A DNA stretch of 64,000 bases from Pseudomonas sp. JUb42 (GCF_024807945.1 NZ_JANUFD010000026.1:1-64000); one strand, 5' to 3'; shown: positions 16,101-23,133, counted from the first letter of the stretch. Program-made: numbers and translations. The notes: generated by a model from the sequence alone, not told the origin.

Positions 16101-17217
16101 TGTACCCGTGATTGAACTGTTCAGTATCGCCAATGGCATTGGTGATGCCCGGACATTGAGAGGCATCAGGCTAAGCCTCACCACTCATGAGGTGATAGTC
16201 GTCGAGCCGGATACCGGAGTGTTCTATTGGGCGATGGAGCAACAGACCTCAGACGAAGCTGGATTGAGTTTTAATCGGTTGAAGTTGCAGAGCGAGACCG
16301 ACCGGGAGCTGATTGATGAGTATCTGACCGTGCGCGACCAATACCGCCTGGCCCGCAAGGAGCCTCAAGCTATCCAGTACCGCGAGAATCTTGCACGCTT
16401 GCTTTTCGACATGTTGGGGCCTGAAGAAAGAGCTGTGATGCCCTTCCTGCAGTTATACCGGCTGGATACTTATGAGCAGTACGTCCTGTGGTGCAAATTC
16501 GAGCACAAAGAGAACGAACTTCTCAGCTACGCCTCTCGGATTCTCACTGGAGACATGGAGCAGAAAAACTTCGTTGCCATGACGAAAGCGTTCATTGGTG
16601 ATTTCAAACCGCTTATCGAGCGATCAGAAGAAGAGCAGCGAGCGATTGTTGATGTGCTCAATAATCTATTGCCTGTGCAGAATCCGAAGAAGCTCTGGAT
16701 TGAGTTGGACCTGCACAATATTGCAGCTCAAGAAACAAAGGATTTGATCAGAGGGCAGACCGGAGGCAGTAACGTGGCCTTTGTTTCTATCACCACGCAA
16801 AACGGCGACAGGGCAGTGTATTACGCTCTGGCAGCAGGCAAAAAAGCCAAACGTCTAAAACTGCAGGTGGAATCCGACGGCCCTGAAACACTGATTGACG
16901 GTGTTGCGTATCGCGATGCCCGAGCGATCACCCGCGATAGAGGTCCTGATCCGGATTTCGTCAGCTTGCCGGTGACGCGAAGTGCCGAGTCGCTGGTGGT
17001 TGATGATTTTCCACGTCACTTGGACGCCGAGCGCCTGCTGGCAACGGTTGTTCGAGCCGATATGGAGGGTATAGCGTTGCGCAGTATCAACGTCTTTACC
17101 TTCCTGGACACCTGTCCGTCCTGCGGTGGTTTTGTCCTGCCGCGACTGAAGCTGGATTTTCCTGGCGTACCCTTTTCGGTCACCTACCTGTCCGAGTACG
17201 TACCGCGCAGGGCCTGA
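13135..17217 (+). CDS. Large toxin-like protein with C-terminal deaminase-like domain (DUF6543/dermonecrotic-toxin-like N-terminus)
   Basis: A 1360-residue protein with no signal peptide. The first ~900 residues resemble the large Pseudomonas proteins annotated as 'dermonecrotic toxin domain' (DUF6543): VDFHDHSHAVEVFFEIIP, PFYGCIADLRKGDHSAGV, and a hydrophobic segment near residues 613-650 (AVVTLVPMGQFLRSTAILVL). In family members the C-terminus varies and carries the activity. Here residues ~1240-1360 have the order of a nucleic-acid deaminase: a beta hairpin (NVAFVSITTQNGDRAVYYAL), helix HLDAERLLATVV (Asp1297-Ala-Glu1299), then FTFLDTCPSCGGFV (Cys1327, Cys1330) and FPGVPFSVTYL. Asp1297 or His1295 would be the first zinc ligand and Glu1299 the proton shuttle. 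ATG 13135 is preferred; an in-frame TTG at 13054 would add 27 residues. No immunity gene follows. The family assignment is from memory of motifs. Confidence 0.75.
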   Translation: MANDPSADSPHIFEPLPGIAWLTDAVPYMASWSSVDNAESLFQVVGLDNAALAVSQSAHDRWIALMQTQPFQRFCQPLLKRMDWYSGEQASPRISQALLGRAIIERFCIGAASDGFLEQLFPNRDITQYNHVRLLEEVADHLAKCNAGASAPTLAMLKYLLLRELAPELLVREVADHFCYGRSLQSVALVQCARFLQGVAPETLPRLKYEELLDVGQSLSQSSDPVVQRAWARAAIVPALRYAQAHGAVTLDRGIAQADLAQTLQALEYLKKQQDLHAQALHSLLAIKPPDRKKLAHTLLHAAAVPSWLWPQGVKVDHWPVLQAHGLSLAGSYEWDHWITELAGKRLATVEELVMMGEVCKAGKPAVPQRYEQAFATFKESLIAAKAKVIERLLAEMPDADQTLLAHYTCEVSRVIFDKEQALQGLFIRCQPGDRRVDFHDHSHAVEVFFEIIPAAGVARRIANRFEYRVEDSESTGILSPIQAIHHHEEHALHVVQAEVTPLVALDSDAYLHGTVSRSSKSPRHPLKGTLQPAAQLVFVEDGNVQSMRQQLAKTAAAHLLAPTLEQLQSQHLHQTDWEQLWAHERQVADQLARLFVPFYGCIADLRKGDHSAGVIFNCALDAVVTLVPMGQFLRSTAILVLRAGELSVLSAARSLGTVLGRLGIDIARQTTALGFVDLLKPGVRLSRSLWEGLFVTVPTLRQAIRHPEWLLDGVALSKGERATLDGLPGIAARNIGSAETADYRVLDPYTDQVYGKRLALIADRSGIELSSAESITPGHYPPVIPARLTEEGGHEMWIDRGCQTRVIERRERVFDILVGDRVYRLDSGAEHVALRRLDVAPSSMSESGFEEAEVLCRPKRDLEETACTSGIKLVSKVPQLLDTVRDHLGSNISWAFEGREHRLFRLVAWENPAQTIDVMINDGKVCKWVPPVRRVPGTLAALTEEERETFLVPDTVVYRDTFAGRLSMQLRLGFRPDFQFDEAVLNHDVPVIELFSIANGIGDARTLRGIRLSLTTHEVIVVEPDTGVFYWAMEQQTSDEAGLSFNRLKLQSETDRELIDEYLTVRDQYRLARKEPQAIQYRENLARLLFDMLGPEERAVMPFLQLYRLDTYEQYVLWCKFEHKENELLSYASRILTGDMEQKNFVAMTKAFIGDFKPLIERSEEEQRAIVDVLNNLLPVQNPKKLWIELDLHNIAAQETKDLIRGQTGGSNVAFVSITTQNGDRAVYYALAAGKKAKRLKLQVESDGPETLIDGVAYRDARAITRDRGPDPDFVSLPVTRSAESLVVDDFPRHLDAERLLATVVRADMEGIALRSINVFTFLDTCPSCGGFVLPRLKLDFPGVPFSVTYLSEYVPRRA

Positions 17218-17224
17218 CTCATGT

Positions 17225-17247
17225 GCCCCGGCTGTTTTTGCCGGGGC
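17225..17247. terminator. Bidirectional terminator after toxin-like gene and nucleoside hydrolase
   Basis: GCCCCGGC and GCCGGGGC pair in a perfect 8-bp stem around the loop TGTTTTT, seven bases after the toxin-like stop and nine bases past the convergent nucleoside hydrolase stop. There is only a short T-run (ATTTC) on the plus strand. Confidence 0.7.
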
Positions 17248-17256
17248 ATTTCATCC

Positions 17257-18336
17257 TCAAGGCTTCTTCACCGGCGCAGGCAAGGTTACCAGCGACACAT
17301 ACTCATCCCAGAACTGCTTCTGATTGATACCGAACACCACTTTGGCTTTCTGCGTACCGACCGGCGCGCCTTTCTTGTAGCCCATGGAGCGGCCGTAGTC
17401 CGGGCCGAAATGGGCGTCGACATCGACCCACAGATCCTTCGATTCGGTAACCAGTTCCGGGTGGACCAGGAACAGCGCGGGCAGGCTGTCCCAGGTGAAG
17501 CTGTGATAGGTCTGGTCCTTGGCGAAGGTCGGGCCGAACACGCTTTTGTACAGGTCCGGGATCACGCCTTTGCTGGCGACGATGCGCTGATACACCGAGG
17601 CGTCGAAGATCACCTTCTCGCACACGTCGTTGGGGAAGATCACGTGTTCGATGGGCTGACGCAGGACGATATGCGCGGCCTCCGGGTCGAACCACCAATT
17701 GAATTCCGCCGCAGGCGTGGTGTTGCCGGGTATCTCGATGGCACCGCCCATGTACACGATGCGCTTGATCAGCGGCACGATTTCCGGCGCGGTGCGGATG
17801 GCCAGGGCCAGGTTGGTCAGAGGGCCGACCGCCAGCAGGGTGACTTCGTGGGGGTTGCGCTTGACGCTGTCGATGATGAATTGCGCTGCGGACTCACTGC
17901 GCAGCTTGGTGTGGGTCGCCATACAGTCCGGCGGTGCGACCAACTGGCTGGCGGAGGTCGGTCGCGGGTTTTTGAAGGCCCCCGGCCAGCCCGAGCCAAA
18001 CAGGGCCTTTTCCTGTTCATAGGTGGCGTAGTCATGCAGCAGCGGATAGGCGGCACCGGAGTAGACGCCCACTTCCTTTTCCAGGCCCATGCGCTCCACG
18101 GCCTTGAGGGCGTCTACCTGTTCCTGATCGACCCAGGCATTGCCGCTGACCAGGGTCATGCCCAGCAGCTCGATGCGTTTCTGTGCGTGCAACTGGGCCA
18201 GCATGATAAAGGCCTGGCCATCGTCGTTGAGCACGTTGAAATCGGTGTCGAAGATGACTTTCTCTGTTGCTTGCGCTGCGCTGGCGGCCAGCCCGACGGC
18301 GAGGGCCAGGGCACAGCTCTTCAGAAAACCCTGCAT
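17257..18336 (-). CDS. Exported nucleoside hydrolase (IunH/Rih family)
   Basis: A 359-residue inosine-uridine-type nucleoside N-ribohydrolase with an N-terminal signal peptide (MQGFLKSCALALAVGLAASAAQA). The calcium-binding aspartate motif is present in altered form (VIFDTDFNVLNDDGQAF, canonically DTDxGxDD). Other family strands are VTLLAVGPLTNLALAI and IVYMGGA. The enzyme cleaves ribonucleosides to base and ribose. The signal peptide places it in the periplasm, whereas RihA/B/C of E. coli are cytosolic. It is on the same strand as nicT, 85 bases downstream, with GGAAAAATC before the ATG. It may have its own promoter, or be read from the nic operon and release nicotinate from its riboside (inference). 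Confidence 0.88.
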   Translation of the reverse strand: MQGFLKSCALALAVGLAASAAQATEKVIFDTDFNVLNDDGQAFIMLAQLHAQKRIELLGMTLVSGNAWVDQEQVDALKAVERMGLEKEVGVYSGAAYPLLHDYATYEQEKALFGSGWPGAFKNPRPTSASQLVAPPDCMATHTKLRSESAAQFIIDSVKRNPHEVTLLAVGPLTNLALAIRTAPEIVPLIKRIVYMGGAIEIPGNTTPAAEFNWWFDPEAAHIVLRQPIEHVIFPNDVCEKVIFDASVYQRIVASKGVIPDLYKSVFGPTFAKDQTYHSFTWDSLPALFLVHPELVTESKDLWVDVDAHFGPDYGRSMGYKKGAPVGTQKAKVVFGINQKQFWDEYVSLVTLPAPVKKP

Positions 18337-18387
18337 GATTTTTCCTTTTTATAAATGCGATATACGGCTACACGGCAAATCCCACAG

Positions 18388-18397
18388 AACCGCGGTT
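18388..18397. promoter_or_regulatory. Palindrome AACCGCGGTT upstream of nucleoside hydrolase
   Basis: A perfect 10-base palindrome lies in the 85-base gap between nicT and the nucleoside hydrolase, with A/T-rich TTTATAAAAAGGAAAAA nearer the start on the minus strand. It may be an operator for a separate promoter. No known regulator is implied. Confidence 0.3.
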
Positions 18398-18421
18398 ATT
18401 TAGCTGCCGATGATTTTTTAA

Positions 18422-19732
18422 TCAGCGGTTAACCAACTTGGCAGGCAGTGCGACCACCAACAGACTGCTGAGAATCAGGCACCCGGCAAAGAACCACAAT
18501 GCCCCGGCGCTGCTGCCGGTGACGTCGATGGCGATGCCCATCATCGAGTTGCTGACCAACCCGGCAATGTTCGCCAGCGAGCAGGCGAGGGCGAAGCCGG
18601 TAGCCGCAGCGGTGCCTTTGAGGAAGGTCGCCGGCAGGCTGAAGAACACCGGTACTGCGCCAATGATCGCCGCCGAGGCAATGGCGAACAGGGCCACGGT
18701 CGCCGCGACGTTATGGGTGAAGAAGGTGCTGGTCGCCATCGCCACGGAACCGATCAGGAACGGCACGATGATGTGCCAGCGGCGTTCGCGATGACGGTCC
18801 GAGCTGGCACCAATGAACAGCATGCCGAGCAGCGCGGCGACGCTGGGCAGGGCGGTCAGCACGCCAATATGAAACGGGTCGATGACCCCGGCGTTGCGGA
18901 TGAAGGTCGGCATCCAGAAGCCCATGGCGTAGGCACTGAGCAGGATCGAGAAGTCGATGCCGCCAAGCATCCACACCTTGAGGTTGAAAAAGCCGTCCTT
19001 GAAGCTGGTTTTGCTGTCCTTGCTATCGGCATCGTCCAGGCGCAGCTCGCCTTCGAGCAGGACTTTCTCTTCACTGCTCAGCCATTTGGCCTGGGCCGGG
19101 CCGTTGGGCAGCGCCCAGAACGTACCGATGCCGAGCAGTACGCTGGGCACTGCCTCGACCAGAAACAGCCATTGCCAGCCGCGCAGCCCTGCGGCCTGGT
19201 CGAAGTGGCCCATGATCCAGCCCGACAGCGGCCCACCGATCACGCTCGACAGCGGCAGACCGATCATGAACAGGGCGATGATCCGACCCCGGCGATGGGT
19301 CGGGAACCAGGTGGTCAGGTAGAACAGCACCCCCGGCAGGAAGCCGGCTTCAGCCGCGCCCAGCAGGAAGCGCAGCACATAGAACTGAGTCGGCGTGGTG
19401 ACCAGCATGGTGCAGGCCGACAGCAGGCCCCAGGTGATCATGATCCGTGCGATCCAGATCTTCGCCCCGACCTTTTCCAGCACCAGGTTGCTGGGCACTT
19501 CGAACAGGATATAACCGACGAAAAACAGTCCGGCGCCCAGGCCGAACGCGGTTTCGCTGAATTGCAGTTGGGAGAGCATTTGCAGCTTGGCGAAACCGAT
19601 ATTGATCCGGTCCAGATAAGCCGCCAGATAACAGAAGCACAGGAACGGAATCAGCTTCCAGGTGATCTTGTGGTACATCGCTTTGATCGGGTCCGTGACC
19701 GAGGTCACGGTTGAGCTGTTCGCAGAGGGCAT
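18422..19732 (-). CDS. nicT: MFS transporter, probable nicotinate permease NicT
   Basis: A 436-residue 12-helix transporter of the anion:cation symporter group (NLDRTNIGFAK-type motif here as YLDRINIGFAKLQML; loop GRIIALFMIGLPLSSVIGGPLSG). In P. putida KT2440 nicT lies in the nic cluster and imports nicotinate or an intermediate (established for the cluster, from memory). The location directly downstream of nicF supports the name. It starts at ATG 19732, after a 310-base gap that holds a REPIN. A separate promoter in that gap is possible. The porin gene nicP, present beside nicT in KT2440, is not found here. Confidence 0.85.
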   Translation of the reverse strand: MPSANSSTVTSVTDPIKAMYHKITWKLIPFLCFCYLAAYLDRINIGFAKLQMLSQLQFSETAFGLGAGLFFVGYILFEVPSNLVLEKVGAKIWIARIMITWGLLSACTMLVTTPTQFYVLRFLLGAAEAGFLPGVLFYLTTWFPTHRRGRIIALFMIGLPLSSVIGGPLSGWIMGHFDQAAGLRGWQWLFLVEAVPSVLLGIGTFWALPNGPAQAKWLSSEEKVLLEGELRLDDADSKDSKTSFKDGFFNLKVWMLGGIDFSILLSAYAMGFWMPTFIRNAGVIDPFHIGVLTALPSVAALLGMLFIGASSDRHRERRWHIIVPFLIGSVAMATSTFFTHNVAATVALFAIASAAIIGAVPVFFSLPATFLKGTAAATGFALACSLANIAGLVSNSMMGIAIDVTGSSAGALWFFAGCLILSSLLVVALPAKLVNR

Positions 19733-20043
19733 TATTTGTCTCCTGGCGGTGACTTATGGTTTTTGTATAGCCGCATATCAGGTGCTTTGGCAGCACCGAA
19801 ATGGCGACTTCCAAAGGCAGTGTCAGAAGACTGCCAAGCAGCTGTTCAGCGCGCTTGGGCAGTGGTGACCAGTGCTCTAAATGGCCTGGTTCCGGTGTTT
19901 CTTTTGTCACTCGGGATCAATTCATGTGGGAGCGAATTCATTCGCGAATAGGCCATTACATACGACGCATTTGTATCGTCTGAAGTACCGCATTCGCGAA
20001 TGAATTCGCTCCCACAACTCGCTACCCCAATGTCAGCACGTCA
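19733..20043. other. nicF-nicT gap with REPIN
   Basis: The 311 bases hold the REPIN at 19926-20015 and the nicT leader. I see no ORF of supportable size. Whether nicT has its own promoter here cannot be decided by eye. The region near 19740-19760 (GTGACTTATGGTTTTTGTATAG on the plus strand) has no obvious copy of the GTGTATACGCT site found near nicC and nicX. Confidence 0.5.
19926..20015. repeat. REPIN, GAATTCATTCGCGAA type
   Basis: Perfect GTGGGAGCGAATTCATTCGC arms enclose a spacer with CATACGACGCATTTGTATCG. It sits between nicF and nicT inside the minus-strand nic operon. Confidence 0.92.
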
Positions 20044-20676
20044 TTAAATGTGAAACTGCTCCATCGCCTCGCCCTTGCTGATGACATCGCCATATTTGCT
20101 GTCGATATCGAACAGGTTCGCTTCATGGGGCGCCGGGTGGCGGTCGCCGACGCATTCGCGCACGACGATGGTCCGAAAGCCGTGCTGCACCGCATCCACG
20201 GCGGTGGCGCGAATGCAGCCGCTGGTGGAGCAACCGGCCAGTACCACGGTGTCGATGCCCTGGGCGTGCAGCATCGACGCCAGGCTGGTGCCGAAAAACG
20301 AGCTAGCGTATTGCTTGCTGATCACCACTTCGTTGTCCTGCGGCAGCACTTCTTCACAGAACGCCGCCAGGGGATTGCCTTCAACCATGTCCTTCATGAC
20401 CGGGGCTTTCTTTACCCAGATACCGCCGTCGGCAAAGTGGCCGGGGTGGTAACGGATATTGGTATGCACCACCACAATGCCTTGTTGTCGGGCACAGGCG
20501 AGCAATTCAACACTTTCCTTCACCGCACTGACTACCCCCGGCGCGTATAAAGGTGCACCGCTGGTGGTGTAGCCCTGCATGAAATCGATCATCAGCAGCG
20601 CCGGTTTCTTGCCGAAACCGATGCGCTGGCCCCACACGCCCTGGTAGTTGGCGTCCGCGCTTTGCTCTTGACTCAT
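20044..20676 (-). CDS. nicF: Maleamate amidohydrolase NicF
   Basis: A 210-residue cysteine hydrolase of the isochorismatase fold with the triad Asp31 (ALLMIDFMQGY), Lys121 (ISKQYASSFFGT) and Cys154 (STSGCIRATAVDA). NicF deaminates maleamate to maleate and ammonia in the nicotinate pathway. The gene lies among nicC, nicD and nicT. ATG 20676 is preceded by AGGAGCACGCC. In KT2440 nicE (maleate isomerase) separates nicF from nicD, as I recall. Here only a 144-base gap with a REPIN separates them. An N-carbamoylsarcosine-type hydrolase is the alternative reading from the fold alone. Confidence 0.93.
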   Translation of the reverse strand: MSQEQSADANYQGVWGQRIGFGKKPALLMIDFMQGYTTSGAPLYAPGVVSAVKESVELLACARQQGIVVVHTNIRYHPGHFADGGIWVKKAPVMKDMVEGNPLAAFCEEVLPQDNEVVISKQYASSFFGTSLASMLHAQGIDTVVLAGCSTSGCIRATAVDAVQHGFRTIVVRECVGDRHPAPHEANLFDIDSKYGDVISKGEAMEQFHI

Positions 20677-20722
20677 GGCGTGCTCCTTTACGGATAACGG
20701 TTTTACGTTGGAATACGATCCT

Positions 20723-20812
20723 GTGGGAGCCGGCTTGCTGGCGATGGGGCAGCCCTGTCGCCGACATTATTGCGAGTGCTGCGCACTCGATCGCCACCAA
20801 GGCGGCTCCCAC
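20723..20812. repeat. REPIN, GCCGGCTTGCTGGCGAT type, between nicD and nicF
   Basis: It is a near copy of the element at 2284-2374 with the same outer arms and inner GCGAGTGCTGCGCACTCG palindrome. It occupies the spot where nicE is expected. Confidence 0.88.
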
Positions 20813-20820
20813 ACCCAGCG

Positions 20821-21639
20821 TTAATTCAACGGCTGCCCGAGGAAATTCCCAAAGGCGGCAAAGAAGCCCTCCAGGTTATCCCAAGGAATCATGTGCCCGG
20901 CATCCGCCACATGGACGATCTCGATAGCCGGTTGTAGATCAACAATCTCTGCTTCGTCTTCGGCCAGAATCACGCCGCCGCGTTCAGCCACCATCAGCAG
21001 GGCGGGCACTGGCAGGTGTGGCAGGTCGTGGTGGAAGTCCACCTCATGGAAATCATTGAAGGCCCGCACGATGGCCGGCTCATAGCAGGTGTGCAGCCAT
21101 TCGGCGCGCAGCTGCAACTGTTCCTCGGTCCAGGTGGCACAGAAGGCGCGCATGGCCTCGGCGTCCATGCCCTGTTGTGCCTGGCGGATCGAGTCGACAT
21201 ACCACGGCAGCTTGCTCGGGTACTCGCGTCGGCCAGGCCCGGATACCGGCGGGTCGATCAGCACCAAACGTTGCAGGCCACGGGACTGGCGAACCGCACT
21301 GCGTACGGCAAAGCGCGCCCCCATGGAGTGACCGACCAGGTGGTACTGCTCGATGCCCATGGCTGCGACAAAGACATTGATATCGTCGGCACAGGTATCC
21401 ACGCTGTAATCCAGCTCCGGCCCGGTGGACGACAGGCCGCGACCACGAGCGTCCAGTACGTAAGTGTCAAAGTGCTGGCCCAGGCGTTCGGCGACAAAGC
21501 CCCAGGTGATGGCAGGGCTGGTGATGCCGGGAATCAGAATCAGCGCCGGGCGCCCCGCATGACGCGCGCCGCCGTAGCGCAGGTAGTGCTGACGGATGCC
21601 ATTGGCCTGGACGTTGCCGCCGTGGATGAATGTGCTCAC
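20821..21639 (-). CDS. nicD: N-formylmaleamate deformylase NicD
   Basis: A 272-residue alpha/beta hydrolase with nucleophile Ser105 in LVGHSMGAR and the catalytic His in VADAGHMIPWD. NicD removes formate from N-formylmaleamate to give maleamate. It starts with GTG at 21639 and overlaps the nicC stop (GTGA), so the two genes are translationally coupled. The family is broad, but operon position next to nicC and nicF settles the role. Confidence 0.93.
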   Translation of the reverse strand: MSTFIHGGNVQANGIRQHYLRYGGARHAGRPALILIPGITSPAITWGFVAERLGQHFDTYVLDARGRGLSSTGPELDYSVDTCADDINVFVAAMGIEQYHLVGHSMGARFAVRSAVRQSRGLQRLVLIDPPVSGPGRREYPSKLPWYVDSIRQAQQGMDAEAMRAFCATWTEEQLQLRAEWLHTCYEPAIVRAFNDFHEVDFHHDLPHLPVPALLMVAERGGVILAEDEAEIVDLQPAIEIVHVADAGHMIPWDNLEGFFAAFGNFLGQPLN

Positions 21640-22784
21640 GCGGCCACCCCGGATTTCAGTTCCTGACCGTACAGGTCATAACCGTAGACCCAGGCCGGAT
21701 CTTCCTGGGTGCGCAGCCAGGTATTGGCGTTGGATACGGCCTGGACTCGGGATGCGCGCTCCTTGCGGTTGGCTTCGTAGAGCGCGAAGGCGGTGCGGTA
21801 GTCACCCAGACCGGTTTCCTGCAGGCAGCGGGTGAGCATGGCGGCGTCTTCGATGGCCATGCCCGCGCCCTGGGCCATGTGCGGCTTCATCGGGTGGCAG
21901 GCATCGCCCAGCAGGACCAGGCGACCACGGCTCCACAGGGGCAACGGGTTGCGGTTGAGCAGTGGCCACTTGGTCACGCTGTCGGTGGATTCGATCAGAG
22001 CCTGGACGGTGGGATGATAACCGGCGAAGGCCTCATACATTTCCTCCTGGCTGCTGTCCACCCAGTTGCCCTGGAAGTCCCAGGCTGCGTGGGGCACGCC
22101 GGTGACGTAGTAGTACTCATCGCGCTTGCCGGTGGTGTGATAGACCATCATGTGGCGGTCTTCGCTCCACCACTTCACGCAGTTCTCGAAGTCCAGGTTG
22201 TACTTGCGCAGCACGTCGCTGGAAATCAGTGCGCGGTGGGCGACCCAGCCGCTGTACAGCGGTTTCTCGGCGCCGAGCAGTTCTTCGCGAATCTTCGAGT
22301 TGATGCCGTCGGCGCCGATGACGATATCGGCCTGGGCGGTAGTGCCGTCGGTAAAGCTCAGGCGCACGCCGGTGTCGGTTTCTTCCAGGCGCTCCAGGCA
22401 CTTGCTGAAATGCACGGTGCCGGGGGCGATGGTGGACATCTGCAGGGCATGCAGGTCGCCACGGTGCACGGTGATATAGGCCGCGCCGTATTCCTTGACG
22501 GCGAACTCGCCCAAGGCAATGCGTGACAGATAGTCGCCGCTGGCGCCGTCACGGCTGAACCAGTAGTCCGGATGCGAACCCATGCCGCTGAGCGCCTGCT
22601 CGATCCCCATACGGCGGAAGATTTTCATGATGTTGGGACCCATGTGAATCCCGGCGCCGATGCGCGAGAACTCCGGCGCCTGCTCGTAGATATCGACCGT
22701 GAAACCGGCCTGCTGCAACAGCGTGGCGGCTGCGGCGCCACCCAGTCCGGCGCCGACGATTGCGATTCTTGGTGTGCTGGGCAT
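21636..22784 (-). CDS. nicC: 6-hydroxynicotinate 3-monooxygenase NicC
   Basis: A 382-residue FAD aromatic hydroxylase that converts 6-hydroxynicotinate to 2,5-dihydroxypyridine with NADH and oxygen, releasing CO2. The FAD motif is IVGAGLGGAAAATLLQQAG, and the DG/GD motif is GRLVLLGDACHPMKPHMAQG. Long stretches agree with my memory of KT2440 NicC (KWWSEDRHMMVY; NPLPLWSRGRL). The open frame reaches 22799, but AAGGA is correctly spaced for the ATG at 22784, giving exactly the 382 residues of KT2440 NicC. It is the first gene of the nicC-D-F-T operon, with a candidate NicR site 70 bases upstream. Confidence 0.96.
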   Translation of the reverse strand: MPSTPRIAIVGAGLGGAAAATLLQQAGFTVDIYEQAPEFSRIGAGIHMGPNIMKIFRRMGIEQALSGMGSHPDYWFSRDGASGDYLSRIALGEFAVKEYGAAYITVHRGDLHALQMSTIAPGTVHFSKCLERLEETDTGVRLSFTDGTTAQADIVIGADGINSKIREELLGAEKPLYSGWVAHRALISSDVLRKYNLDFENCVKWWSEDRHMMVYHTTGKRDEYYYVTGVPHAAWDFQGNWVDSSQEEMYEAFAGYHPTVQALIESTDSVTKWPLLNRNPLPLWSRGRLVLLGDACHPMKPHMAQGAGMAIEDAAMLTRCLQETGLGDYRTAFALYEANRKERASRVQAVSNANTWLRTQEDPAWVYGYDLYGQELKSGVAA

Positions 22785-22854
22785 GGGCATTTCCTTCATC
22801 TGTTCGTGTGGCTGTTCATGTTCGAAGGCGAGGTCGTCTCGCTGCGTTTTTAAA

Positions 22855-22865
22855 GTGTATACGCT
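22855..22865. promoter_or_regulatory. Candidate NicR operator at nicC promoter
   Basis: GTGTATACGCT, with the palindromic core GTATAC, is repeated exactly at 23029-23039. NicR is known to repress the nicC and nicX promoters in P. putida, so a repeat present once at each promoter is the natural candidate site. The assignment is inference. Confidence 0.6.
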
Positions 22866-23028
22866 GTTTTTTTGAAATGGGAATAGCCTGTTCTAAAAAT
22901 AATAAATCCCTTGTCAATGACCCTTGTCACGCAAAGTAACCTTATTTTATTGAGTTTGTGTTGGGTGGTAACGAAGTGGTCTAGCTCTTGCAGACGGCGT
23001 TGATTTGATGTCTGATCATTTATAAATG

Positions 23029-23039
23029 GTGTATACGCT
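23029..23039. promoter_or_regulatory. Candidate NicR operator at nicX promoter
   Basis: Second exact GTGTATACGCT, 95 bases before the nicX ATG. A/T-rich TTTATAAATG directly precedes it. Confidence 0.6.
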
Positions 23040-23133
23040 ATAAAAATGCACCGACGTGATGCGCCCATGCCTTGCTTTGGTGCGAATGTTCGCCGCGCCG
23101 GGCCACTGTTCAGTCGAAGAGGGAGACAAAAAG

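Larger units (their letters stand above)
22785..23133. other. nicC-nicX divergent promoter region
   Basis: The 349 bases are clearly A/T-rich in the middle (22860-23045) and contain no gene. Two copies of GTGTATACGCT mark the two ends. Long TAAAAATAATAAATC and TTATTTTATTG runs are likely promoter DNA for the divergent nicC and nicX units. I could not fix -35/-10 boxes. Confidence 0.7.

Noticed and set aside
17221..18354. Plus-strand ORF of 377 aa opposite the nucleoside hydrolase, considered as an immunity gene
   Set aside because: It is the antisense frame of a real enzyme with signal peptide and conserved strands, and it lacks a ribosome site linked to the toxin-like gene.
22800..23055. 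Minus-strand ORF in the nicC-nicX gap (72 aa)
   Set aside because: A/T-rich promoter DNA, no ribosome site, not conserved-looking; it overlaps both candidate operators.
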